A stretch of 25,096 nt of DNA from CBDUBH01 sp965365345 (GTDB taxonomy: Bacteria; Bacteroidota; Ignavibacteria; Ignavibacteriales; SURF-24). The position numbers and the translations under genes are program-made. Position 1 is the stretch's first letter, and each line of letters starts with the position of its first letter. The stretch is from positions 1 through 25,096 of the forward strand of contig CBDUBH010000051.1 of assembly GCA_965365345.1 (NCBI GenBank), written 5' to 3'. This document shows, in pieces, positions 1 to 8,400 of the stretch. The notes below the pieces were generated by a model. It made no database searches. It worked only from the letters and a program-made list of their open reading frames with translations, and was not told the origin of the DNA.

Positions 1-126
1 GAATTTGATGGCACGGCCTCCAAAATCTACATAGAAACAATTTTCGGCATCGGACTGATACACACAACCATTTTCTGTACTAAATACTTCTTCTAATAGG
101 GTACTACGCTGTTCTCTGAGAATCAT
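1..126 (-). CDS. Partial hypothetical protein (N-terminal 42 residues)
   Basis: An open frame starts with ATG at 126 (minus strand) and stays open for 42 codons to the window edge, so the gene is truncated by the window. The visible part begins MILREQRSTLLEEVF and continues with a segment containing CVYQSDAENCFYVDFGG. It has two Cys residues ten apart, no signal peptide and no membrane segment. I do not recognise the family. No Shine-Dalgarno precedes the ATG; upstream is A/T-rich sequence, as for most genes here. It is divergent from the CHASE kinase, with 85 bp between the two starts. The call rests on an unbroken frame, a plausible soluble protein composition and the position of the start next to a divergent gene. 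Confidence 0.5.
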   Translation of the reverse strand, partial: MILREQRSTLLEEVFSTENGCVYQSDAENCFYVDFGGRAIKF

Positions 127-211
127 TTTAATTAATAAAATTTCATTGTTTATAAATAAATTTTTACATTTAATAGATAGTCATAATTCATAATTCTATT
201 AAAAACAACGG
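127..211. promoter_or_regulatory. Divergent intergenic region between partial gene and CHASE kinase
   Basis: These 85 bases separate two divergent start codons, so they should hold promoters for both directions. They are almost pure A/T. A perfect tandem copy of TCATAAT lies at 181-194, 17 bases before the kinase start. I could not assign -35/-10 boxes with confidence. Confidence 0.35.
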
Positions 212-2005
212 ATGAATCTAAATAATCTTTTCTACAGAAACATCAAACTTATTTCTTGGCTTGTTGCCGGAGTTTTAGTTTTACTTTTTGTTTGGCTTTG
301 GTCTTATTCAAAAGAACTGACTAAAGAATCTTCACGGCAAAAATTCACTTACGAAGTTGAAGATGTTCAAAGAATAATTTTAAGAAGACTTTTGAATTAT
401 GAAATTTTACTAAAAGGCGGCGTTGGTCTTTTTAATGTGGAAGAAGATGTTACCAGAAAAGAATGGAACACTTTTTACAATACTTTAGGGATAAAGGATA
501 ATTTTCCCGGAATGCAGGGATTTGGTGTTACATTTTATTTAAATTCTCAAGAAAAAGAAGATTTTGAAAATAAGATCCGTAGTGAAGGATTTCCTGAATT
601 TAAGATTTGGCCCGAAGGTGAGAGAGAAATTTATACAGCAATAACCTATCTTGAACCGTTTGATGAAAGAAACCGGCGTGCCTTTGGCTATGATATGTTT
701 TCCGAGAAGATTAGAAATCAAGCAATGGTTTTCGCGCGCGACAGCAACAAAACTGCGATCACCGGAATGGTAACTCTTAAACAAGAATTTGAAGTAGGAA
801 TTCAAGCCGGTTTTTTAATGTATTTACCTTTGTATAAAAAAGGAATGCCTGTAAATACTGTTGAACAACGCAGGGATGCAATAATTGGATTTGTTTACAG
901 CCCTTTTCGCATGGATGACCTGATGAATAAAATTTTAGGACAATCGTCAAGGGATTTTAGAATTCGCATATACGACGGTAAAAATACTTCTGATAATTCT
1001 CTTATGTTTGATAATCACAATTCAATTGATAGAGATTTCAAACCACTTTATGAAAGTAAACATGAATTGACAATTCACGGATACCCGTGGACTCTGCTGA
1101 TTTCTACCACACCTGATACGGAGAATAATATTACTACATATCAAACTGATCTTGTATTAGCTTTCGGTGCTTTAATTACTATTCTTGTTGCGCTAATGCT
1201 TAACTCATCCGATAAATTAAGAATGAAAGCAATAGAACTTGCAGTTGAAATAAAAGAGAGAAAGAAAACCGAAAGACAATTAAAGCATGCTTTAATTCAA
1301 TTGGAAAGATCTAACCGCGATCTTGAACAATTTGCTTATGTTGCCTCACATGATCTTCAGGAGCCGCTTAGAATGATCGTAAGCTATGTTCAGTTGCTTG
1401 AAAGACGCTACAGAGAGAAATTCGACGAGAACGCAAAAGATTTTATGGGATTTATTACTGAAGGCACTCAGCGGATGCAGTTGTTGATCCGTGATTTGCT
1501 TGAATTTTCACGGGTAACATCTCAATCTAAAGAATTTGAAATTATTGATCTGAATGAAATTCTAAAAATAGTTTTGAAAAATTTAAAGATCGCAATTGAA
1601 GAAAATAATGTAAAGATCCAATATTCAAATTTACCGGATGTTTTAGGAGATAATACTCAACTTATTCAGCTGTTTCAAAATTTAATTTATAACGCAATTA
1701 AATTCAAAAAAGATGCACATCCTGAAATTGAAGTTTCCGCAGTTCATAATGAAAGCAATTGGCTGATATCTGTTAAAGATAATGGAATCGGTATTGCCGA
1801 TGAATATAAAGAAAAAATATTTATAATTTTTCAGCGATTGCATGACAGAGGGAAATATCAGGGAACAGGAATTGGTTTGGCAGTTTGCAAGCGGATTGTT
1901 GAGCGTCATGGCGGTAAAATCTGGGTTGAATCTGAATTAGGGAAAGGTTCCACTTTCTATTTTACATTACCCGATGTAAATGCTTCAAGTATTCCGATCA
2001 GATAA
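212..2005 (+). CDS. Membrane sensor histidine kinase with extracytoplasmic CHASE domain
   Basis: This 597-residue protein probably senses a small extracellular ligand and autophosphorylates on His. A first membrane helix (about residues 12-31) is followed by a periplasmic CHASE domain (about 60-250, with FPGMQGFGV near 98 and an ITGMVTLKQE stretch at 183-192) and a second helix (about 313-331). A short coiled coil leads to HisKA with the H-box FAYVASHDLQEPLR (His380). The HATPase domain has N-box Asn494, G1 DNGIGI (523-528) and G2 GTGIGL (551-556). All catalytic motifs are present. The transmitter is of the phytochrome-like type shared with three other kinases in the window. It has no receiver domain, so its partner is elsewhere; the Rcp1-like receiver at 4863 is a candidate by family. 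Its stop is 9 bp from the convergent FRG gene. No clear Shine-Dalgarno precedes the ATG. CHASE ligand specificity cannot be read from the sequence. Confidence 0.93.
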   Translation: MNLNNLFYRNIKLISWLVAGVLVLLFVWLWSYSKELTKESSRQKFTYEVEDVQRIILRRLLNYEILLKGGVGLFNVEEDVTRKEWNTFYNTLGIKDNFPGMQGFGVTFYLNSQEKEDFENKIRSEGFPEFKIWPEGEREIYTAITYLEPFDERNRRAFGYDMFSEKIRNQAMVFARDSNKTAITGMVTLKQEFEVGIQAGFLMYLPLYKKGMPVNTVEQRRDAIIGFVYSPFRMDDLMNKILGQSSRDFRIRIYDGKNTSDNSLMFDNHNSIDRDFKPLYESKHELTIHGYPWTLLISTTPDTENNITTYQTDLVLAFGALITILVALMLNSSDKLRMKAIELAVEIKERKKTERQLKHALIQLERSNRDLEQFAYVASHDLQEPLRMIVSYVQLLERRYREKFDENAKDFMGFITEGTQRMQLLIRDLLEFSRVTSQSKEFEIIDLNEILKIVLKNLKIAIEENNVKIQYSNLPDVLGDNTQLIQLFQNLIYNAIKFKKDAHPEIEVSAVHNESNWLISVKDNGIGIADEYKEKIFIIFQRLHDRGKYQGTGIGLAVCKRIVERHGGKIWVESELGKGSTFYFTLPDVNASSIPIR

Positions 2006-2014
2006 ATTTCAATT

Positions 2015-2809
2015 TCAGAATTTATCCGGGAAAGAACAATAATGCCTTTTAAGCCATAAACTTAATCCATCCAATCCGGGAAATAAAACTCTTTCGGTAA
2101 TATTTGCCTGGTCAAGTTTATCGCGAATCTCCCATTTTAATTTGGAAGGTATAATTATTTTCTTTACCAATTTAGGATAATTTTCAAGCCAGCTGCAAAG
2201 ATTAATTTTCGGATCGGACATTACAGAAAAAAGCGCGTATTGATTGATTATTCTTTCATCCATTGATGGCGGATCAAAAAATATAACAAAAGGTTTATCT
2301 GAAAGTGAATCAAAATCCTGTAACGAAGGAATTATTTCTGAAAGGATTTCTGTTGTTAAACCTGCAGCGCCTTCTTCATTAAGAGCTTTACGTAATTCCA
2401 CCGGAAGTAATTCATGCGCTTTAACAAAATCAACCATCCAAATTACGCCATCAAGATTAAACCTTTCGATCTTTGCGGTTGCAAAATGCATGGCAACAAA
2501 CGGCGAAAAGGTCCAGTCCAATAATCTTGTAGGCAATCCGTGATGTTGAGCAATTGAAAGCCAATGCCAGATTGAATCTTTTTCAACAATATTGTTATGA
2601 GCGTATTTTTTAAAATTTCTGATCAGATGATGTTCCATCGAAACAAAATTACTGCCTAATCTAGAAAGCGTAGTGTTTAATTTGTATCCAGAATTTGAAA
2701 GTCCCCTGAAAACAAAAGGCGAACGGAATCTGCCGATTGATTCATTCCAGGAATCTTCGAATAACTTTTCCTGCAATTCATTCCAACTTCTAACAATAAT
2801 TTCTTTCAT
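2015..2809 (-). CDS. FRG domain-containing protein
   Basis: This 264-residue soluble protein carries the FRG signature. FVFRG is at 32-36 (the Phe-Arg-Gly triplet that names the domain, followed by an N-S-G-Y-x-L stretch). The conserved core HHGLPTRLLDWT is at 89-100, followed by SPFVAMHFA (102-110). FRG domains are found alone or in accessory and defence-related loci; their biochemical activity is not established as far as I know, so I assign no reaction. The start codon lies four bases after the TAA of the upstream receiver-kinase (2814-4787), with no Shine-Dalgarno, which suggests translational coupling by re-initiation and a shared transcript. It is the last gene of the minus-strand block and converges on the CHASE kinase. 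The C-terminal half (about 150-264) contains no motif I recognise. The family call is firm and the function is unknown. Confidence 0.88.
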   Translation of the reverse strand: MKEIIVRSWNELQEKLFEDSWNESIGRFRSPFVFRGLSNSGYKLNTTLSRLGSNFVSMEHHLIRNFKKYAHNNIVEKDSIWHWLSIAQHHGLPTRLLDWTFSPFVAMHFATAKIERFNLDGVIWMVDFVKAHELLPVELRKALNEEGAAGLTTEILSEIIPSLQDFDSLSDKPFVIFFDPPSMDERIINQYALFSVMSDPKINLCSWLENYPKLVKKIIIPSKLKWEIRDKLDQANITERVLFPGLDGLSLWLKRHYCSFPDKF

Positions 2810-2813
2810 GGAA

Positions 2814-4787
2814 TTATTTTGATTTGCGGTGGTAATTAGCTAATTCAGTTTTTTTTTCATTACAAACCGGTAAGGTAAAAATAAATTGCGAACCTTTTCC
2901 CAAAGCAGATTTGACCCAAATCTTTCCGCCGTTTTTTTCAACGAACTCTTTACATAAAACTAATCCTAATCCGGTACCTTTTTCATTTTCAGTACCTTCG
3001 GTTGTTATTGTTTCATCAATTTTGAACAATTTTTTTTTATCTTCATTCCCGATTCCGATACCGTTATCGGCAACACAAACTTCAATAAAATCATCTTTTT
3101 CTTCAGCGGTAATTATAATTTTTCCATTTGAATGAGTAAATTTTATTGCATTGGAAATAAGATTCCTTAAAACGGTATTTATCATATTTCTATCTGCAAA
3201 AACCGAAAGTTCATCATCATAATTTTTTACTACACTGATATTTTTACTTTTGAAACTTTGTTTGTAGAGTTCAAAAATTTCATCAGTAAGTGAACTTAAA
3301 TTAAATTTTACCGGCTCAAAATCAATCCTGCCTGATTGCATTCTTGACCATTGAAGAAGATTTTCAACCAATTTAAAAATTCCGTTTAAAGAACGGTTCA
3401 AATGACTTGAAAAATCTTTCACTTCATCATGAGTAAGTTCATCAATATGCTGATTCATAAAATCAGAAATTCCGAGTAATGCAGAAAAAGGACTTCGCAG
3501 ATCATGCGCAATTATTGAAAAGAATTTATCTTTGCTGGCGTTTAGGTCTTTTAAACTTTCCGTTAAACTGCTAAGTTCGTTTGATTTTTTTTCAAGTTCG
3601 GCTTTATTTTTTTGAAGCTGCTGATTAAAAGTTTTAATTTTTTCTTCAGCAATTACTCTTTCGGTGATTTCGTGCATTGTAGTAAGCACAAATTCATTTC
3701 TTTCAATTTCGACTATGGATGATGAAACAATAAAAAATCCGTCTTCTCCGTTTTGTTTATTGATCTTAATTTCGGCATTTTTTATTTCGCGCTGCTCAAT
3801 CAAATATTTATTGAAAACTTTTTCATCATTCGCACTGAAAAGATCTATTTCACTTGTTTCTTTTCCCAAAACTTCTTCTCTGGTATAGCCGAGCGCTTCT
3901 TCAAATGCCTGATTTATATCAGCAATAACCCCGGTTTTAAGATCGGTAATTACAACAGGAGATTGAGTTTCTCTAAAAATTGTAAAGAATTTTTTTTCGG
4001 ATTCAGCGACCGCTAATTCCGCTCTTCTTCGCTGTGTAATATCTTCAATAATTGCAACACCGTAGGGAACTTCGTCATAAGATCTTTGAACTACCGAAAG
4101 CGCTATTTGAAGCCAGATATCTTCTCCGTTACGGTTAAATTGTTTTTCATATTTTATATCGGGAATTTCATTATCCCAAAGTTTTTCCAGCATTTTTTTA
4201 TTTAGAATATCTTCATCCAAAATCGAAAAAAAGTTCTCCACACCGGATAGAAGTTTGTCTTCGGGAATTCCGAGTATTGAACTTAATTTTGTATTGATTT
4301 TTGTCCATCTGCCGCTTTTCGAAAAATGCCCTATACCAATTGCGGCACGGTCAAAAGTAGCTCTGAATCTATCTTCGCTTTCCCGCAATTTTTCTTCAAT
4401 TTTTTTTCGTTCAATTGCATATTGAATAGTGCGAAATAACAGCTGACTATCAACCTGCATTTTGCTTAGATAATCCTGTGCGCCTAATTTCAGCGCATCA
4501 AGTCCTAATTCTTCGTCTTCTAAACCGGTAAGTACAACGATGGGAGTTCTAGTTTCATATTTGCGGAGTTCAATTAAAGTTTCAATTCCTTTGCTGTCGG
4601 GTAAGCCAAGATCCAATAAAACAACATCAATATCTTCTTGTTCTAATCTTTCAATTCCTTCGGATAATTTTGGTTTTTGCTCAAATTTTATTTTACCGCG
4701 ATTTACTTCTCTAAGCATTTCCTGGATAAGGCGTGCATCCCCGGGATTATCCTCTATCATTAATACTTTTATCACTCCTCTATCCAT
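2814..4787 (-). CDS. Receiver-PAS-PAS sensor histidine kinase (cytoplasmic)
   Basis: This 657-residue protein has no membrane segment. An N-terminal receiver domain (7-125) has acidic Glu12/Asp13, phospho-acceptor Asp59 (VVLLDLGLPD), Thr87 and Lys109, all canonical. PAS domains follow at about 137-258 and 262-382, then a coiled coil rich in Glu/Lys (380-418). HisKA has the H-box FFSIIAHDLRSPF (His428), N-box Asn546, G1 DNGIGI (574-579) and G2 GTGLGL (604-609). Its H-box is of a different subfamily from the four phytochrome-like transmitters nearby, so it is not a recent copy of them. The receiver-first order suggests that phosphotransfer from another kinase controls this one. Upstream is the Rcp1-like receiver (75 bp gap, same strand); downstream is the FRG protein (4 bp gap). 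No good Shine-Dalgarno precedes the ATG, but the receiver domain begins at residue 7, so the start cannot lie much further in. Confidence 0.93.
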   Translation of the reverse strand: MDRGVIKVLMIEDNPGDARLIQEMLREVNRGKIKFEQKPKLSEGIERLEQEDIDVVLLDLGLPDSKGIETLIELRKYETRTPIVVLTGLEDEELGLDALKLGAQDYLSKMQVDSQLLFRTIQYAIERKKIEEKLRESEDRFRATFDRAAIGIGHFSKSGRWTKINTKLSSILGIPEDKLLSGVENFFSILDEDILNKKMLEKLWDNEIPDIKYEKQFNRNGEDIWLQIALSVVQRSYDEVPYGVAIIEDITQRRRAELAVAESEKKFFTIFRETQSPVVITDLKTGVIADINQAFEEALGYTREEVLGKETSEIDLFSANDEKVFNKYLIEQREIKNAEIKINKQNGEDGFFIVSSSIVEIERNEFVLTTMHEITERVIAEEKIKTFNQQLQKNKAELEKKSNELSSLTESLKDLNASKDKFFSIIAHDLRSPFSALLGISDFMNQHIDELTHDEVKDFSSHLNRSLNGIFKLVENLLQWSRMQSGRIDFEPVKFNLSSLTDEIFELYKQSFKSKNISVVKNYDDELSVFADRNMINTVLRNLISNAIKFTHSNGKIIITAEEKDDFIEVCVADNGIGIGNEDKKKLFKIDETITTEGTENEKGTGLGLVLCKEFVEKNGGKIWVKSALGKGSQFIFTLPVCNEKKTELANYHRKSK

Positions 4788-4862
4788 AATCTATTCTTAA
4801 ACTTTCCTGGCAATTCGTTTCAATATATTTTGCGTGGTAGCAAAATTTTATTTGTAAAAATA

Positions 4863-5303
4863 TTAAGGCAACTTAACAACCGTAAACCAAAATTCTTCAA
4901 TGGATTTTATCACTTTTATAAAATCATCAAGATCCATCGGTTTTGTAATATAACAATTAGCGTTCAATTTGTAACTGTTAACAATATCATTTTCTGCTTG
5001 CGAAGTTGAAAGAATTATAACAGGAATGCTTCGCAAACTTACATCTTCTTTTAATTCAGCTAAAACTTCCCGGCCGCTTTTTTTGGGAAGATTAAGATCT
5101 AAAATTATCAAATCCGGACGCGGCGCATTTTGAAATTTTCCCGTTTTTTTCAAGAAGGAAACGGCTTCTTCTCCATCGTTTACTATGCTTAAATTATTTT
5201 TTACTCTTCCTTCTTTAATAATTTCGCTGGTAAGGCGAACATCTCCCGGATTATCCTCAACCAACAGGATTTCAATGGGCGTACCATATTCAATATTACT
5301 CAT
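4863..5303 (-). CDS. Rcp1-like single-domain response regulator
   Basis: This 146-residue protein is one CheY-like receiver with no output domain. It has Asp17 in LLVEDNPGD, phospho-acceptor Asp69 (LIILDLNLPKKSG), Thr100 and Lys121 (YITKPMDL). The insert around residues 54-63 and the phrase ILDLNLPKKSGREVL are typical of the Rcp1 family, which accepts phosphate from phytochrome-type kinases. Four such transmitters lie in this window, so it is a plausible shared phosphate acceptor (inference). An AAAAGG stretch four bases before the ATG can serve as a weak Shine-Dalgarno. It lies between two large kinases on the same strand, with 117 bp upstream and 75 bp downstream, so it may have its own promoter. 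Its downstream target is not visible; the FRG protein or the receiver-kinase next to it could be partners. Confidence 0.93.
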   Translation of the reverse strand: MSNIEYGTPIEILLVEDNPGDVRLTSEIIKEGRVKNNLSIVNDGEEAVSFLKKTGKFQNAPRPDLIILDLNLPKKSGREVLAELKEDVSLRSIPVIILSTSQAENDIVNSYKLNANCYITKPMDLDDFIKVIKSIEEFWFTVVKLP

Positions 5304-5420
5304 TGGACCTTTTATATTTATTTTGATGGTTTATGTTGCTTATAATTAATAAATATAAATAAATGATAAGAAAGGCAAATATTTTGAAAAAAATATTTAA
5401 GACTTTAAGTATTTTTAAAT
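5304..5420. other. Intergenic region with an all-A/T inverted repeat
   Basis: These 117 bases lie between the 1424-residue kinase and the Rcp1-like receiver, both on the minus strand. They hold a perfect 9-bp inverted repeat, AAATATTTT (5377-5385) and AAAATATTT (5390-5398), with a GAAA spacer. It sits 23 bp past the kinase stop. All pairs are A-T and no U-run follows on the minus strand, so it is a poor intrinsic terminator. It could be a protein site or part of the receiver promoter. Confidence 0.35.
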
Positions 5421-8400
5421 TTATTCAGGAATTGTAAAAAGAAATGTGCTGCCCTTTCCGGGTTCGCTTTCAACCCAAATTTTTCCGCCGTGGCGTTCAA
5501 TTATTTTTTTGCATACGGTTAAGCCGATTCCCGTGCCGGGATATTTTTCACGTTCGTGTAAACGTTGAAAGATTATAAAGATCTTATTATAAAATTCCGG
5601 TGCAATTCCAATTCCGTTATCCTTAAATTTAAATAAAAATTCACCGTTGCACTTTTCGGCAGAGATTTGAATTTGAGGAGGTGTTCCGTTTTTAAATTTA
5701 ATTGCATTCGAAATAAGATTTTGAAAAACCTGCCTCATTTGAATCGGATCTGCTTTTATTAAAGGCAAATTTTCATAAGTTACAATAGCATTACTTTCTT
5801 CTATCGCAAATTGAAGATCAGAAATTACCGATTTTAAAAGATCACTTAAATTAACTTCGGATGATTCTTTCGTTTGCGAACCTACTCTTGAATATTTCAA
5901 AAGATCGGTTATCAATAATTGCATTCTTGAAGCGCCTTCAGTTATGAATTTTAAGAAATCTGCTGCATCGTTATCTAATGATTTTCCGTACCGTTTTATT
6001 AGCAACTTTGAAAAACTGTTTACCATTCTTACCGGCTCTTGAAGATCATGTGAAGCTACGTAAGCAAATTGTTCCAATTCTTTGTTTGACCTTTGTAATT
6101 CTTCCAAAGCTGATTTTAAATTTGCTTCAATTTTTTTGATATCTGAAATATCCTGACTTACCGAAACTCCCCCGATTATTTTTTTGTGTTTATCATAAAT
6201 CGGTGCGGCAGAATTAAGAATGATTTTTCTTTTTCCTGTAAAACATTCAATTTCCAAAACCTTATTTATAGTGGTTTCACCGTTATCCAATGCTTGAGAA
6301 AGCGGCCAGTCATGCAATTTTAACTTTTCATTGCTTTCAATATTAAAGCCCGAATAATCTTTTAAAAAGTAATTTGTTGAGTATTTTTTTCCTTCCCACA
6401 ATTCTTCGCTGGCATCGTTTGCAACAATTACTTGCCCTTTATCATTTACAACCCAAACTCCAACAGGAATTGTTTCAAGAACTTTTTTAAGAAGATTCTG
6501 CTGATGTAACAAAGCTTCTTCAATAAGTTTACGTTCTTCAACTTCAGAAATAACATCCGAATGAAGCTGTGCACTTAAAACAGCATAGGCAATTCTTTCG
6601 CCAATCTCACTTAAAAATTTTTGATCTTCGGGAGTTTTGTTCGGTACTTCTTCTTCATTGCCTGATTCACGTAAAATTGATAGTACTCCGATCATTTTAT
6701 TATGAGCTTTTAAAGGAACGGAAATGATATGTCCGGATTTTACTTCCAATCCGTTTAACAAATTACAATTTTGTTTTTGAAAATCATTATCACCGTTTAT
6801 CTCTTCAACTACAACTGTGTGACATTCCAAAACACGATCAACATATAAAGGATTTGTCTTGCAAATTCCGCAGCTGTTAATTTTTTCCAAACGTTTTTTA
6901 GCTGATTTATTTCCGTGCGAAAAAGCTCCGATCTTATATTGATTTTCATTTCCAACCAAATGAATGATGCAAATTGAATTATATTCCTGCGCAATTTTTT
7001 CAACTGCAATATTTAAAACGGTTTCAACATTCGGTCGAGCTTCGGAAAATGATTTTGATAAATTGTACAGAGTTTCGGCTTTATGTTTTTGCTCATTCAG
7101 TTTGTTTTCAGTATGCTTGCGGACTTCGATCTCATAAATTTTTTCGTTATACAATCTTGAATTTAAAATTGCCAGCGCCGCTAGATCAGATATAGCAACA
7201 GCAAAATCAAATTCTTCAAATGAATAATAAACTTCTTTACTTCTGAAAACGCACATCGTTCCGATAATTACACCCTGGGCTCTTAAAGGAATTGCCATAT
7301 AACTTTTTATATCCAGCGAACCCAAATAATCACGGTATTCCGGTTTAACAAGATTTTCAAATTTTTCTTTTTCAACGTATGGAATGAAAATCGGTTCTCC
7401 GGATTTTACTGCTAATCCCAATAAACCTTCATCAGACTTTTGAGGAGAAGATGCGTACATTTTAAGCAGCTTTCTTACAACATCTTTATTTTCGTGATAA
7501 AGCGATGATGGCTGTAAATAATGTTCATCTTTCGAAAGAATGTGAAGCATACAACCTTCACCTAAAATTTCGGATGTTCTTTTTGCTATAAGATCCAAAA
7601 CTGCAGAATAATTTAATCCCGCTTCTGTAAATTGTTTTGAAAGCTGTGCTAAAACTTCAGTGCGGTGTTTTTGAGATTTCAACTGAAATTCTATTTTTTT
7701 TCTTTCTTCAATTTCTTTTAAGCGGTGTAAATATATTTTGGAATTTCCTATTGCAAGCGCAGCACGATGAGCAACGGCTTCGGCAAAAACAAGATCTTCC
7801 GAACTGTATGGCTTTTCACGTTCATTTCGCGCTAAGGTCATCGTACCAATAACTTCAGAATGATATATTAACGGAAGCATAATAACTCCGCTAATATTAA
7901 ACATATCTAAAATTTCATGATATTCAGGACTAACGGATTTTTTAAATTCAGAGGGAATTACTTTATCTAATAAGATCGGCTTTCTTTCCTGTATAACTTT
8001 CCAAAGAGGGGTTGGGCCTTTTGTACTTTTGATCTGTAATATTCTGTCTTTTATCGCGTCAGAATACTCACCTTTAAGACTGACAACGGCTGGATTTAAA
8101 ACCATTCCGTCATTCGAAATCAAATGGATCAAACATCCATCGCCAATAATATTGGCAATTTTATTTACGATCGTATTTAAAACAGAATCATAATCCAAAC
8201 TTACTTCGGAAATTTCTCTGAAAATTTCAACAAGTAATTCAGTACGTTCTTTTTGCGCAATAACAAGCTGCTCTGCTTTTTTGCGTTCGCTTACATCATA
8301 AGAATAGCTGAAAACCTGTTCAACTTCATTTTTTGAATTTAGATAAGGAACATATATTAAAATAAGATCATGCCCCTGCCCGTTAAAACTTAATTGATTT

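Noticed and set aside
539..805. 88-codon minus-strand frame inside the CHASE kinase
   Set aside because: It lies opposite the conserved CHASE coding region; no ribosome site or recognisable product.
2244..2543. 99-codon plus-strand open frame inside the FRG gene
   Set aside because: It is antisense to a gene with a clear FRG signature, and its product is low-complexity Ser/Ile/Lys without motifs.
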